Source: Candidatus Jidaibacter sp.
Lineage (GTDB): Bacteria > Pseudomonadota > Alphaproteobacteria > Rickettsiales > Midichloriaceae
Assembly (NCBI GenBank): GCA_021298045.1
Contig: JAJTHY010000121.1
Span: 1-5,618, forward strand
DNA: 5,618 bases
Direction of reading: 5' to 3'
Shown: positions 1 to 5,423 of the stretch, one piece after another
Layout: each line of letters opens with the position of its first letter
Position numbering within the stretch: the stretch's first letter is position 1
Made by a program: the position numbers and the translations under genes
The notes under the pieces: generated by a model
Told to the model about the DNA's origin: nothing
The model's input: the letters and a program-made list of their open reading frames with translations, nothing else
Databases searched by the model: none

Positions 1-2
1 CA

Positions 3-47
3 GCCAGCGCTTTCCTTGAGAGCTATGTTGATGCTTCAACGGCATAA
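3..47 (+). CDS. Possible 3' end of a gene entering from the left edge (hypothetical, partial)
   Basis: Reading from base 3, a frame stays open for 14 codons and ends in TAA at 45-47, giving ASAFLESYVDASTA. The composition looks like an ordinary protein C-terminus, and a 12-bp stem-loop begins 22 nt after the stop, as expected at a gene end. It would converge on the minus-strand gene at 295-684. The evidence is thin: 14 codons can be open by chance, and another plus-strand frame is open to 96. No function can be suggested. Confidence 0.25.
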   Translation, partial: ASAFLESYVDASTA

Positions 48-68
48 ATATCTAAAGGCATTTATCTC

Positions 69-117
69 GAAATCCATAAGCTTTATGCGCAAATAATAGC
101 ATTTTCTTATGGATTTC
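69..117. repeat. Perfect 12-bp inverted repeat (hairpin) in the left intergenic region
   Basis: GAAATCCATAAG at 69-80 is exactly complementary to CTTATGGATTTC at 106-117, across a 25-nt loop. The loop contains a further ATGC/GCAT pair (85-88 with 99-102) that could extend the fold. It lies between a possible plus-strand gene end and the 3' end of the minus-strand gene. Neither side has a proper U-run (the plus side continues TTCAATC), so it is not a textbook intrinsic terminator. It could be a weak bidirectional terminator, an mRNA 3'-end stabiliser or a piece of a dispersed repeat. Confidence 0.5.
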
Positions 118-294
118 TTCAATCATTTTATATCTCAAGCCCTTACATTATCATCGTTATAGCTCTTTTGACGGAAAGACTATATATTTTTTAATAGCGA
201 CTTATCTGTGATTGGTGTTTCTTACACCGAGCTGAGGTTATATAATCTATTGCCTAGCGCTCTGCGCCGCCAGGGACTTTATCAACGGATTGGC
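118..294. other. Non-coding stretch with two small hairpins
   Basis: No convincing coding frame is seen. A stem-loop lies at 212-230 (GGTGT at 214-218 pairs with ACACC at 224-228, extended by a G-T and a T-A pair). A compact GC-rich one lies at 253-274 (CCT/AGG plus GCGC/GCGC around a TCT loop), standing out from the AT-rich surroundings about 20 nt past the stop of the minus-strand gene. Neither is followed by a T-run on either strand, so a terminator role is only possible. A plus-strand promoter-like pair, TTGACG (168-173) and TTAATA (191-196) with 17-nt spacing, is also present with no gene after it. Confidence 0.4.
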
Positions 295-684
295 TTAAGG
301 GGGCATCTCGAAAAATTTTAATAGAGTAAGTCCACCTTGCAGTATGCTAGTTTCCTGCAGCGCAGTGTTGGATAAGGGTTGCATTGGATAGGGTTGATAG
401 AAGGGGGCTGCGTGGGATAAGGTTGATAGAAAGTGGTTATGATTGGCTGCGTATACCTTTTTTCTCGCCTCAAGCTCTTTCAAAACATCGATGGTGCGGA
501 ACCCTTTTTGGTATAGCTCAAATGCAATGCCAAGGGTTAAAAGCTCAATTTGTTCTATATTAAATTCTTGTAGCTCATCAAAAGTAGCCCATCCGTTTTT
601 GCATATCTCAAACGAATTAGCCGAAGCCAAGGCTTCAATCCTCGATATATCATTTTTTAAGATGGTTCTTTCTGTTTTTCTCAA
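295..684 (-). CDS. Uncharacterised small protein with two 30-residue repeats, TTG start
   Basis: I do not recognise this protein. The product is 129 residues if it starts at the TTG at 682-684. That start is preferred because AAGGAG lies 7 nt before it (692-697) and a promoter (712-739) lies just upstream. The frame is open back to 735, but the TTG at 732 and GTG at 729 fall inside that promoter. Residues 13-42 and 43-72 are two tandem 30-residue units with 11 identical positions: I13/I43, I16/I46, E17/E47, L19/L49, F25/F55, E26/E56, G31/G61, T34/T64, D36/D66, L38/L68 and E40/E70. Each unit looks like two short helices joined at a K/N-G turn. The tail from about 80 is rich in H, P, Q, Y and S, and its DNA carries an imperfect duplication. 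No signal peptide, membrane segment or catalytic motif is seen. By inference it is a helical-repeat binding protein. The gene sits downstream of mltG on the same strand with its own promoter. Confidence 0.7.
   Translation of the reverse strand: MRKTERTILKNDISRIEALASANSFEICKNGWATFDELQEFNIEQIELLTLGIAFELYQKGFRTIDVLKELEARKKVYAANHNHFLSTLSHAAPFYQPYPMQPLSNTALQETSILQGGLTLLKFFEMPP
386..452. repeat. Imperfect tandem duplication inside the small gene's 3' part
   Basis: GGATA(G/A)GGTTGATAGAA occurs at 386-402 and 415-431 with 16 of 17 bases identical. Each copy is followed by GGCTGCGT (406-413 and 445-452), but the second has 10 extra bases between the two blocks. The first block therefore recurs at 29 nt, out of frame, while the second recurs at 39 nt, in frame. 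The shared DNA is read as FYQPYP in one copy and as FLSTLS in the other. A shorter related stretch, GGATAAGGGTTG, lies at 370-381. Confidence 0.6.
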
Positions 685-691
685 TTTAACG

Positions 692-697
692 CTCCTT
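692..697 (-). promoter_or_regulatory. Ribosome binding site deciding the TTG start of the small gene
   Basis: AAGGAG on the minus strand, 7 nt before TTG at 682-684. It is the best Shine-Dalgarno match near this gene. The upstream TTG (730-732) has nothing comparable, and the GTG (727-729) has only a GAG triplet in front of it. Confidence 0.6.
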
Positions 698-711
698 AAT
701 TGCTCGACATG

Positions 712-739
712 GTTATAAACTAGCCGCACCAAATCTCAA
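712..739 (-). promoter_or_regulatory. Sigma-70-type promoter for the small repeat-protein gene
   Basis: On the minus strand TTGAGA (734-739) and TATAAC (712-717) are separated by 16 nt, close to the -35/-10 consensus. Transcription would start near 705, just before the AAGGAG at 692-697 and the TTG start at 684. The order and spacing of promoter, Shine-Dalgarno and start are mutually consistent. The -35 box lies inside a 17-bp sequence repeated at 3394-3410. Confidence 0.5.
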
Positions 740-744
740 AATAA
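728..744 (-). repeat. 17-bp intergenic repeat, copy 1
   Basis: TTATTTTGAGATTTGGT on the minus strand is identical to 3394-3410 in the same orientation. Both copies lie upstream of a minus-strand gene. Weaker similarity continues downstream (TAG at the same offset). A 10-bp piece, TTATTTTGAG, recurs inverted at 797-806, and a weaker 9-bp relative (TCAAAATAA on the plus strand) lies at 5499-5507. Confidence 0.6.
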
Positions 745-806
745 TATTAGTGCCAAGCGCTATATACCGAGCTAAAGCTCCAAGTGAGTCTAAGATTTAT
801 TTTGAG
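735..806. repeat. Inverted repeat spanning the mltG to small-gene gap
   Basis: CTCAAAATAA at 735-744 is the exact complement of TTATTTTGAG at 797-806, and the match continues imperfectly inward (TATTAG against CTAAGAT). The interior holds a small palindrome, GAGCTAAAGCTC (769-780). The 72-bp segment fills most of the gap after the mltG stop. It could be a degenerate miniature element or a transcript-end structure; there is no T-run or clear target-site duplication. Confidence 0.35.
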
Positions 807-814
807 GCTGAGTA

Positions 815-1789
815 TTATTTTTTCGCCGCCGCTTCAATAGCTTTACGGGCAGCATTGTTTTTATTATGCTCTTCTAAATTTTTCGAGAAGGAATGGCCAC
901 CAGTGGCATTGGAAACAAAGTATAAATATTCATGATTCTCTGGGTGAGTTGTGGCCATGATAGATGAGGCTCCTGGACATGCTATAGGGGTAGGTGGCAA
1001 ACCTTTTCTGGTGTAAGTGTTATAAGGGCTATCAATCTTTAAATCAGCTCTGGTAAGAGGCCTTTCAATAGCACCTGTTCCCATGCTCATACCATAAATA
1101 ACTGTTGGGTCAGCCTGTAGTGGCATTCCTATTCTTAGCCTGTTTAAATATACTCCAGCAACTCTAGGTCGCTCTTCGCTTAGCTTTGTTTCTTTTTCAA
1201 CTATCGAGGCTAGGGTTATTACTTCTTCAAAAGTCTTTAAGCTAGAAGTGTTGCTTTCCATCGCCTCGTTTGCTACCCTTTTAAATGCAGCTTTCATTTC
1301 ATGAACAATAGAGTTGGCTTTATCGCCATAATGATAAGAATACGTTTCTGGCAACAGGTTGCATTCGCGTACACTTTCGGTTATCTCGCCCATTAAACCA
1401 GGTGCCGTAGACACTAATTCCAATATTGTTTTTACAGTTAAGCCTTCTGCTATGGTTAATTTGCGTAAAACGCGCTCTCCCTTTATCAATTTTTTCAAGG
1501 ATTGATGTGGCGTGGCGCCAGCTTCAAATAAGTATTCTCCACTAATGATATGCTTTTTGAAAAGCTTAGCAAAGTATGTTGCCATAATAAAAGTTGCGCT
1601 GTTATCAATAACCTCTGCCTTTTGCATCGTAGAAGCAACGCTTTTTGCCGGTGTCCCATAAGGAAAATACAGCGTAACCTCGGATTTATTTTTATATATG
1701 AACAAACTATAATAAAGGTATCCCAGTCCCACTAAGATAAAGATTAAGATAGCATTGATAATAAAATTATAAATTTTGCCCTTAAGCAC
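815..1789 (-). CDS. mltG: Endolytic peptidoglycan transglycosylase MltG (YceG family)
   Basis: MltG is an inner-membrane lytic transglycosylase that cuts nascent glycan strands, leaving 1,6-anhydro-MurNAc ends and helping set glycan length. From the GTG at 1787-1789 the product is 324 residues, near the usual size. A short basic N-terminus precedes one membrane helix (about 9-31), then a LysM-like region (about 38-108), then the catalytic domain. The signature ASIVEKE is at 194-200, with Glu198 the likely counterpart of the E. coli catalytic Glu218. RLRIGMPLQADPTVIYG (217-233) and YNTYTRKGLPPTPI (256-269) are also family blocks. GTG is chosen because GGTG lies 7 nt upstream; TTG at 1793-1795 is possible and would add two residues. 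There is no ATG nearby. The start overlaps the fabF stop by 8 nt, which suggests translational coupling. Retention implies the organism makes peptidoglycan. Confidence 0.95.
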   Translation of the reverse strand: MLKGKIYNFIINAILIFILVGLGYLYYSLFIYKNKSEVTLYFPYGTPAKSVASTMQKAEVIDNSATFIMATYFAKLFKKHIISGEYLFEAGATPHQSLKKLIKGERVLRKLTIAEGLTVKTILELVSTAPGLMGEITESVRECNLLPETYSYHYGDKANSIVHEMKAAFKRVANEAMESNTSSLKTFEEVITLASIVEKETKLSEERPRVAGVYLNRLRIGMPLQADPTVIYGMSMGTGAIERPLTRADLKIDSPYNTYTRKGLPPTPIACPGASSIMATTHPENHEYLYFVSNATGGHSFSKNLEEHNKNNAARKAIEAAAKK

Positions 1790-3047
1790 TGCCAAACACC
1801 AATGTTACATTAGTGCCACCAAAACCGAAGGAATTAGACATAGCTATTTTTACAGCTTTCTCTTTAGCTTTTAAAGGCACTAGGTCTATACCTTCGCATC
1901 CTTCTGAAGGATTTTCAAGGTTTAAAGTAGGGGGAATTATCCCATCTTTTATGGTAAGTACAGAAAATATAGACTCCACAACTCCAGCAGCACCTAACAA
2001 ATGCCCTATGGAAGATTTAGTAGATGATACAGAAGTTTTATGAATATCGCTACCAAATAAATTTTTAAGAGCTGATATCTCTGCCATATCTCCAAGTGGG
2101 GTAGAGGTGCCATGTGCATTCACATAATCCACTTTTTCTGGAGATATTTCTGCGCGTTCAAGAGCTTTCTTCATAGCTCTGTATCCCCCTTCGCCATCTT
2201 CAGCTGGGGCGGTTATATGGTAAGCATCCCCAGAGTATGCATAGCTTAGCACTTCTGCATAGATTTTTGCGCCACGCTTTTTAGCATGCTCATACTCTTC
2301 TAAAACCATAATGCCAGCGCCTTCTCCCATAACAAAGCCATCGCGGTCCTTATCCCACGGTCTTGAAGCAAGTGTTGGATTATCATTAAAAGCTGTGGAA
2401 AGAGCCCTGCAGGCATTAAATCCAGCAATTCCTAAACGAGAAACTGCAGCTTCGGATCCTCCGGCTATCATAACTTTTGCTTCGCCACAGCTTATTAATC
2501 TTGCGGCATCTGCAATCGCATGCGCACCTGTTGCACAGGCTGTTACTACTGAATGATTTGGGCCCTTAAAATTATGCTTTATAGAGACTGCGCCCGATGA
2601 AAGGTTGATAAGGCTAGCAGGAATGAAAAATGGACTAATTCTTCTTGGTCCGCGTTCTTTAAGTATTATTGAATTTTCTTCTATAGTGCTCAAACCGCCT
2701 ATTCCAGAGCCAATTATCACACCTGAATATTCCGATTTTTCTTGGCTGTCTGCGATCCAACCAGAATCTTCAATAGCTTGCTCTGCTGCGGCGATAGCTA
2801 GATGAATAAATCGATCCATCTTTTTTTGATCTTTAAGAGGTATATATTTACTTATGTCTAAGCCATTTGGCTGATCTGCTCCAGGAATAATACCAGCAAT
2901 TTTTGTTGCCAGGTCACTGGTATCAAAAAGAAAGTCAGGGATCTGGGTGATACCTGACTTTGCATTCAATAAATTATCCCAAGTACTTGCAACATCCCCT
3001 CCAAGAGAAGTTACGCAGCCTACACCAGTTACTACTACTCTTTTCAT
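1782..3047 (-). CDS. fabF: 3-oxoacyl-[acyl-carrier-protein] synthase II (FabF)
   Basis: FabF condenses malonyl-ACP with acyl-ACP, releasing CO2 and lengthening the chain by two carbons in type II fatty acid synthesis, in the cytoplasm. The 421-residue product has the usual length and a thiolase-type double fold. The catalytic triad is complete: Cys171 in VVTACATGAHA, His312 in NAHGTSTPLGD and His349 in SSTKSSIGHLLGAAG, with the conserved Lys344. The glycine-rich gating loop NSFGFGGTN is at 405-413. FabB is less likely because the gene pairs with acpP and the sequence resembles FabF throughout. The ATG at 3045-3047 has AGGA (3054-3057) 6 nt upstream. It follows acpP by 22 nt, and its 3' end overlaps mltG, so the three genes are very probably one transcript. 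No missing or altered active-site residue is seen. Confidence 0.97.
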   Translation of the reverse strand: MKRVVVTGVGCVTSLGGDVASTWDNLLNAKSGITQIPDFLFDTSDLATKIAGIIPGADQPNGLDISKYIPLKDQKKMDRFIHLAIAAAEQAIEDSGWIADSQEKSEYSGVIIGSGIGGLSTIEENSIILKERGPRRISPFFIPASLINLSSGAVSIKHNFKGPNHSVVTACATGAHAIADAARLISCGEAKVMIAGGSEAAVSRLGIAGFNACRALSTAFNDNPTLASRPWDKDRDGFVMGEGAGIMVLEEYEHAKKRGAKIYAEVLSYAYSGDAYHITAPAEDGEGGYRAMKKALERAEISPEKVDYVNAHGTSTPLGDMAEISALKNLFGSDIHKTSVSSTKSSIGHLLGAAGVVESIFSVLTIKDGIIPPTLNLENPSEGCEGIDLVPLKAKEKAVKIAMSNSFGFGGTNVTLVFGSA

Positions 3048-3069
3048 AGGCGATCCTAATGGATTAAAG

Positions 3070-3315
3070 TTATGCAGCTTTTTTTAGTTGCTCTTCTATA
3101 AACACGATAGCGTCTTCAACTTTAACTATTTTCTCGGCATTGTTGTCCGGAATTTCAATACTGAATTCTTCCTCAAAAGCCATAACAAGTTCAACTTGGT
3201 CAAGACTGTCAGCCCCAAGATCATCTGTGAACCTTGCGTCTTTCTTTACTTTAGCTGGATCAACATCTAGATGTTCAGCAATTAGCTTAGTTACGCGGGT
3301 TTCGATATCACTCAT
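3070..3315 (-). CDS. acpP: Acyl carrier protein (AcpP)
   Basis: The 81-residue acidic protein carries growing acyl chains on a 4'-phosphopantetheine arm and shuttles them between fatty acid synthesis enzymes; its chains also feed phospholipid and lipid A synthesis where present. The attachment motif GADSLD is intact, with Ser37 as the modified residue, followed by the recognition helix VELVMAFEEEF. Length and four-helix layout match the family, and the sequence resembles alphaproteobacterial ACPs. The ATG at 3313-3315 is preceded by AGGAGA (3320-3325) at 4 nt, the strongest ribosome binding site in the window, as expected for an abundant protein. It is the first gene of acpP-fabF-mltG. fabG and fabD, often upstream of acpP, are absent; a histidine kinase is there instead. 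Confidence 0.98.
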   Translation of the reverse strand: MSDIETRVTKLIAEHLDVDPAKVKKDARFTDDLGADSLDQVELVMAFEEEFSIEIPDNNAEKIVKVEDAIVFIEEQLKKAA

Positions 3316-3319
3316 AAGT

Positions 3320-3325
3320 TCTCCT
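3320..3325 (-). promoter_or_regulatory. Strong ribosome binding site of acpP
   Basis: AGGAGA on the minus strand, 4 nt before the acpP ATG. It fixes the start and fits high ACP expression. Confidence 0.8.
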
Positions 3326-3347
3326 AATATAGTTTTCGTTAAGTTTA

Positions 3348-3376
3348 ATTATACCCTAAAGTTTAGTGCTTTAGGG
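3348..3376 (-). promoter_or_regulatory. Proximal acpP promoter with embedded inverted repeat (candidate operator)
   Basis: A perfect -10 box, TATAAT (3348-3353), lies 32 nt before the acpP ATG. The -35 position has no TTGACA-like sequence. It is occupied by one arm of a perfect 8-bp inverted repeat, CCCTAAAG (3369-3376 on the minus strand) and CTTTAGGG (3354-3361), with a 7-nt spacer; the second arm directly abuts the -10. A -10 without a -35, with an inverted repeat in its place, is typical of regulator-dependent promoters. The same repeat could form a hairpin ending kinase transcripts, but it is followed by TATAATTAAAC rather than a T-run. Confidence 0.5.
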
Positions 3377-3393
3377 CGACCTTAGCTACTCAT

Positions 3394-3410
3394 ACCAAAT
3401 CTCAAAATAA
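3394..3410 (-). repeat. 17-bp intergenic repeat, copy 2
   Basis: Identical to 728-744 and in the same orientation, 79 nt upstream of acpP. It contains the same TTGAGA, but here no good -10 lies 16-18 nt downstream (TAAGGT at 15 nt is the nearest), so this copy is a poorer promoter candidate than copy 1. Confidence 0.6.
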
Positions 3411-3488
3411 ATAGAGCATCCATAAGCCACTGAATCGATCCGTATTTTATCAAACTTTTATTTAAAAGCAACCAGTTCTACTCCTTTA

Positions 3489-3494
3489 ATTATA
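3489..3494 (-). promoter_or_regulatory. Second -10-like box after the kinase gene
   Basis: TATAAT on the minus strand, within TATAATTAAA (3485-3494). That 10-mer is identical to the one at the proximal acpP promoter (3344-3353). TTGCAA (3514-3519) is a possible -35, but the 19-nt spacing is long. It could be a distal acpP promoter. AAAGGAG (3481-3487) overlaps its downstream edge, so a transcript from here would probably start within or after it. Confidence 0.3.
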
Positions 3495-3527
3495 TTGCGC
3501 GGCAGATGACATTTTGCAAATGTATTA

Positions 3528-5390
3528 TTAAATAGTGCGACTCTTCGGAAAAATTACTCTAAATTTACTGCCTTGGTTCAACTTAGAGCTCACCAAGATT
3601 CTTCCTCCATGTGCCTGAACGCACTTTTGAGCATAAGCTAAGCCTATGCCATAGCCAACAGTTTTTGAATTTTTTATCATCTTGGCTCTTTTGAAAACTT
3701 TGAAAACATTTTCAAGATCTCTAGCTCCAATGCCCACCCCACTATCTGTAAAGTGTATTTCAATCTCTCCTTTCTTATTAATGAAAGCTTCCACCAGTAG
3801 CCGGCCTTCCAGCTTATTATATTTTGCGCCATTAGCTGCTATATTTTGTATTAGTTGACCAATCATGATCTCATCGCCTAATAATTTTAAACCTTCGGGT
3901 ACATTAGATTTTATTGAGACTTTTTTGTAATTTGCATGGTGCATTATCATGCTTAAGTTCCAATCCACTAATTGCTTGAGCGCTATTGGTTTTTCTTCAA
4001 TTTGTTTTTGCTCAGCCTGAAATCTAAACATTTTCATGAAAAAATTAAGTTGGTCGCTAAGGTGAATAGAAGCATTTTTAATGATAGATAAATAATAGAG
4101 AGCTTCTTTATCATCTAATTTACTTTCTATTTTTTTAGCCAACATTTTGGAAAATTCTAAAATACTGGAGGTTGGATTGATCAGCTCATGGCTTAAAAAA
4201 GACATGTTGCTTTTGATAAATTCGTTCGCTGTTGATAGATCTGTATTCATTTTAGATAGCTTCATCTGCTTGCTTTTTAAGCTGGAATGGATTTGAGAAA
4301 TCATACTGAGCTGCTTGGCAAGTATGCTTAGTTCTTTGGCCCTAAAGTTTGGCAAATGTATGCTTTTTCCCTTGGATATATTATCGGCAGCTTTACCAAG
4401 AATAATTATGGGCTTAACTACCTGATAAAGTAAATAAATTATTATGCTTGAGAATACAGTCCAAAATGCCAAATTAATTGCTAGTCGTGGTAAAATTTCA
4501 TTCCATAATTCCTTAGCATAATAAGTGTTGTTAAACCCAATTAAAAACCAAAAAGGAAATCTGGATGAGTGAACGTAATGTGAAAAAACAACATTTCCTA
4601 TTCTTATATATTTTTCGAGTTCTACGGTAGTTTGAGAGTTTTGATTTTCTAATATTAGATCCTTATAATCCAATACCTTCTCTTCCAATGTCGTGCGGTC
4701 TATGAAGGGGTCTGATATCAAAATGGTGCTAAAGGAGTCATTAAGTAAAGCGAATACTATGCTTTCATCTACAAGTTGAATTAAGCTGCTCGTCAATTTT
4801 TCAATACTAATGCTAGACGATAAAAACCCGTGGAATTTTTTAGTTTTTTCATCATAAATTCCTATACCTGAGGGTAGTATATAGTCTCCCGTTATAAATC
4901 CGATTCCCGGATTTGAAAATTGTAATGTCCATGGATGGTTTTTAGAGTGTTTTATCCAGTCCCGTTTGCTTATCACCTCCATTGGTCTTCTTAAGCCAAA
5001 TCTACTGTCTGCAACCAAGTATCCTTCCGGAGTTATATAATCTACCATATTCCAAGTGATTGCATCATCATTCTCATCATACTGGTTTTTTTGATCATAC
5101 CTGCGGTATTTAATCATGGCTGCGATATCTTCTATTCCACCTTTATCTGAGTTTTTTATTTGAGAGCCAATGAATTGTAGAAAGTGCTCAATGAAAGTAA
5201 CTTTTTCGTCAAACACATGTTTTATCTCTTGCCCTTGAATCACCATATCTTCGGTGTAGTTATTTCTAAAAGACAGGTATGTTGCGTATGCTATCCATGC
5301 AACACCTACAACTAGCAGCAAGCTCCCAATTGCGATGAAAAGCATATATTGAATCCGTAAAGAATATCGGTCAAATCTTAAGTTGAACAT
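3528..5390 (-). CDS. Membrane sensor histidine kinase with extracytoplasmic double-Cache-like sensor
   Basis: The 620-residue protein is predicted to sense an external signal, autophosphorylate and pass the phosphate to a response regulator. Membrane helices at about 16-38 and 303-325 flank a sensor of about 260 residues. Its pattern (DYITPEGYLVAD at 117-128, W145, GFLSSSISIEKL at 188-199, then a second alpha/beta unit ending RFPFWFLIG) resembles double-Cache/PDC sensors. A HAMP-like linker (about 326-375) and helix lead to the HisKA domain with phosphoacceptor His401 in FLSHELINP; E402 and N405 fit the ExxT/N phosphatase motif. The ATPase domain is complete: N-box N516/N520, DSGVGIG (549-555), F-box F563/F566, and GYGIGLA (579-585). 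The H-box is unusual, with Ile-Asn in place of the common Arg-Thr. No receiver domain or neighbouring regulator is present. ATG 5388-5390 has no clear Shine-Dalgarno; Met16 is an alternative start but would remove the basic N-terminal leader. Confidence 0.93.
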   Translation of the reverse strand: MFNLRFDRYSLRIQYMLFIAIGSLLLVVGVAWIAYATYLSFRNNYTEDMVIQGQEIKHVFDEKVTFIEHFLQFIGSQIKNSDKGGIEDIAAMIKYRRYDQKNQYDENDDAITWNMVDYITPEGYLVADSRFGLRRPMEVISKRDWIKHSKNHPWTLQFSNPGIGFITGDYILPSGIGIYDEKTKKFHGFLSSSISIEKLTSSLIQLVDESIVFALLNDSFSTILISDPFIDRTTLEEKVLDYKDLILENQNSQTTVELEKYIRIGNVVFSHYVHSSRFPFWFLIGFNNTYYAKELWNEILPRLAINLAFWTVFSSIIIYLLYQVVKPIIILGKAADNISKGKSIHLPNFRAKELSILAKQLSMISQIHSSLKSKQMKLSKMNTDLSTANEFIKSNMSFLSHELINPTSSILEFSKMLAKKIESKLDDKEALYYLSIIKNASIHLSDQLNFFMKMFRFQAEQKQIEEKPIALKQLVDWNLSMIMHHANYKKVSIKSNVPEGLKLLGDEIMIGQLIQNIAANGAKYNKLEGRLLVEAFINKKGEIEIHFTDSGVGIGARDLENVFKVFKRAKMIKNSKTVGYGIGLAYAQKCVQAHGGRILVSSKLNQGSKFRVIFPKSRTI

Positions 5391-5423
5391 CCAAGGTTGG
5401 GTTAAATAAAGTTTGTTAGATTA

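Noticed and set aside
1..96. Plus-strand frame open from the left edge to TAA at 94-96
   Set aside because: Its stop lies in the hairpin loop and its composition (many L, M, K, R, S in no clear pattern) is less protein-like than the alternative frame ending at 47. Neither is firm.
1..294. tRNA or other stable RNA gene in the left gap
   Set aside because: No cloverleaf, T-loop GTTCRA motif or discriminator pattern was found by eye.
443..718. Plus-strand open frame of 91 codons opposite the small repeat gene
   Set aside because: It is a shadow of the minus-strand gene. It lacks a ribosome binding site, and the opposite frame carries internal repeats with conserved residues, which is better evidence of coding.
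685..732. N-terminal extension of the small protein from TTG 732 or GTG 729
   Set aside because: These codons fall inside the predicted promoter and have no good ribosome binding site, whereas the in-frame TTG at 684 has AAGGAG at 7 nt.
769..780. Terminator after mltG formed by GAGCTAAAGCTC
   Set aside because: The stem is only 4-5 bp with a tiny loop and no T-run follows on the minus strand.
3354..3376. Intrinsic terminator for the histidine kinase
   Set aside because: The 8-bp stem is perfect, but on the minus strand it is followed by TATAATTAAAC, which is a -10 box and not a T-run, so an operator is the better reading.
1813..3385. Several plus-strand open frames opposite fabF and acpP
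   Set aside because: All overlap genes with intact catalytic motifs on the other strand and have no recognisable domains or start signals.
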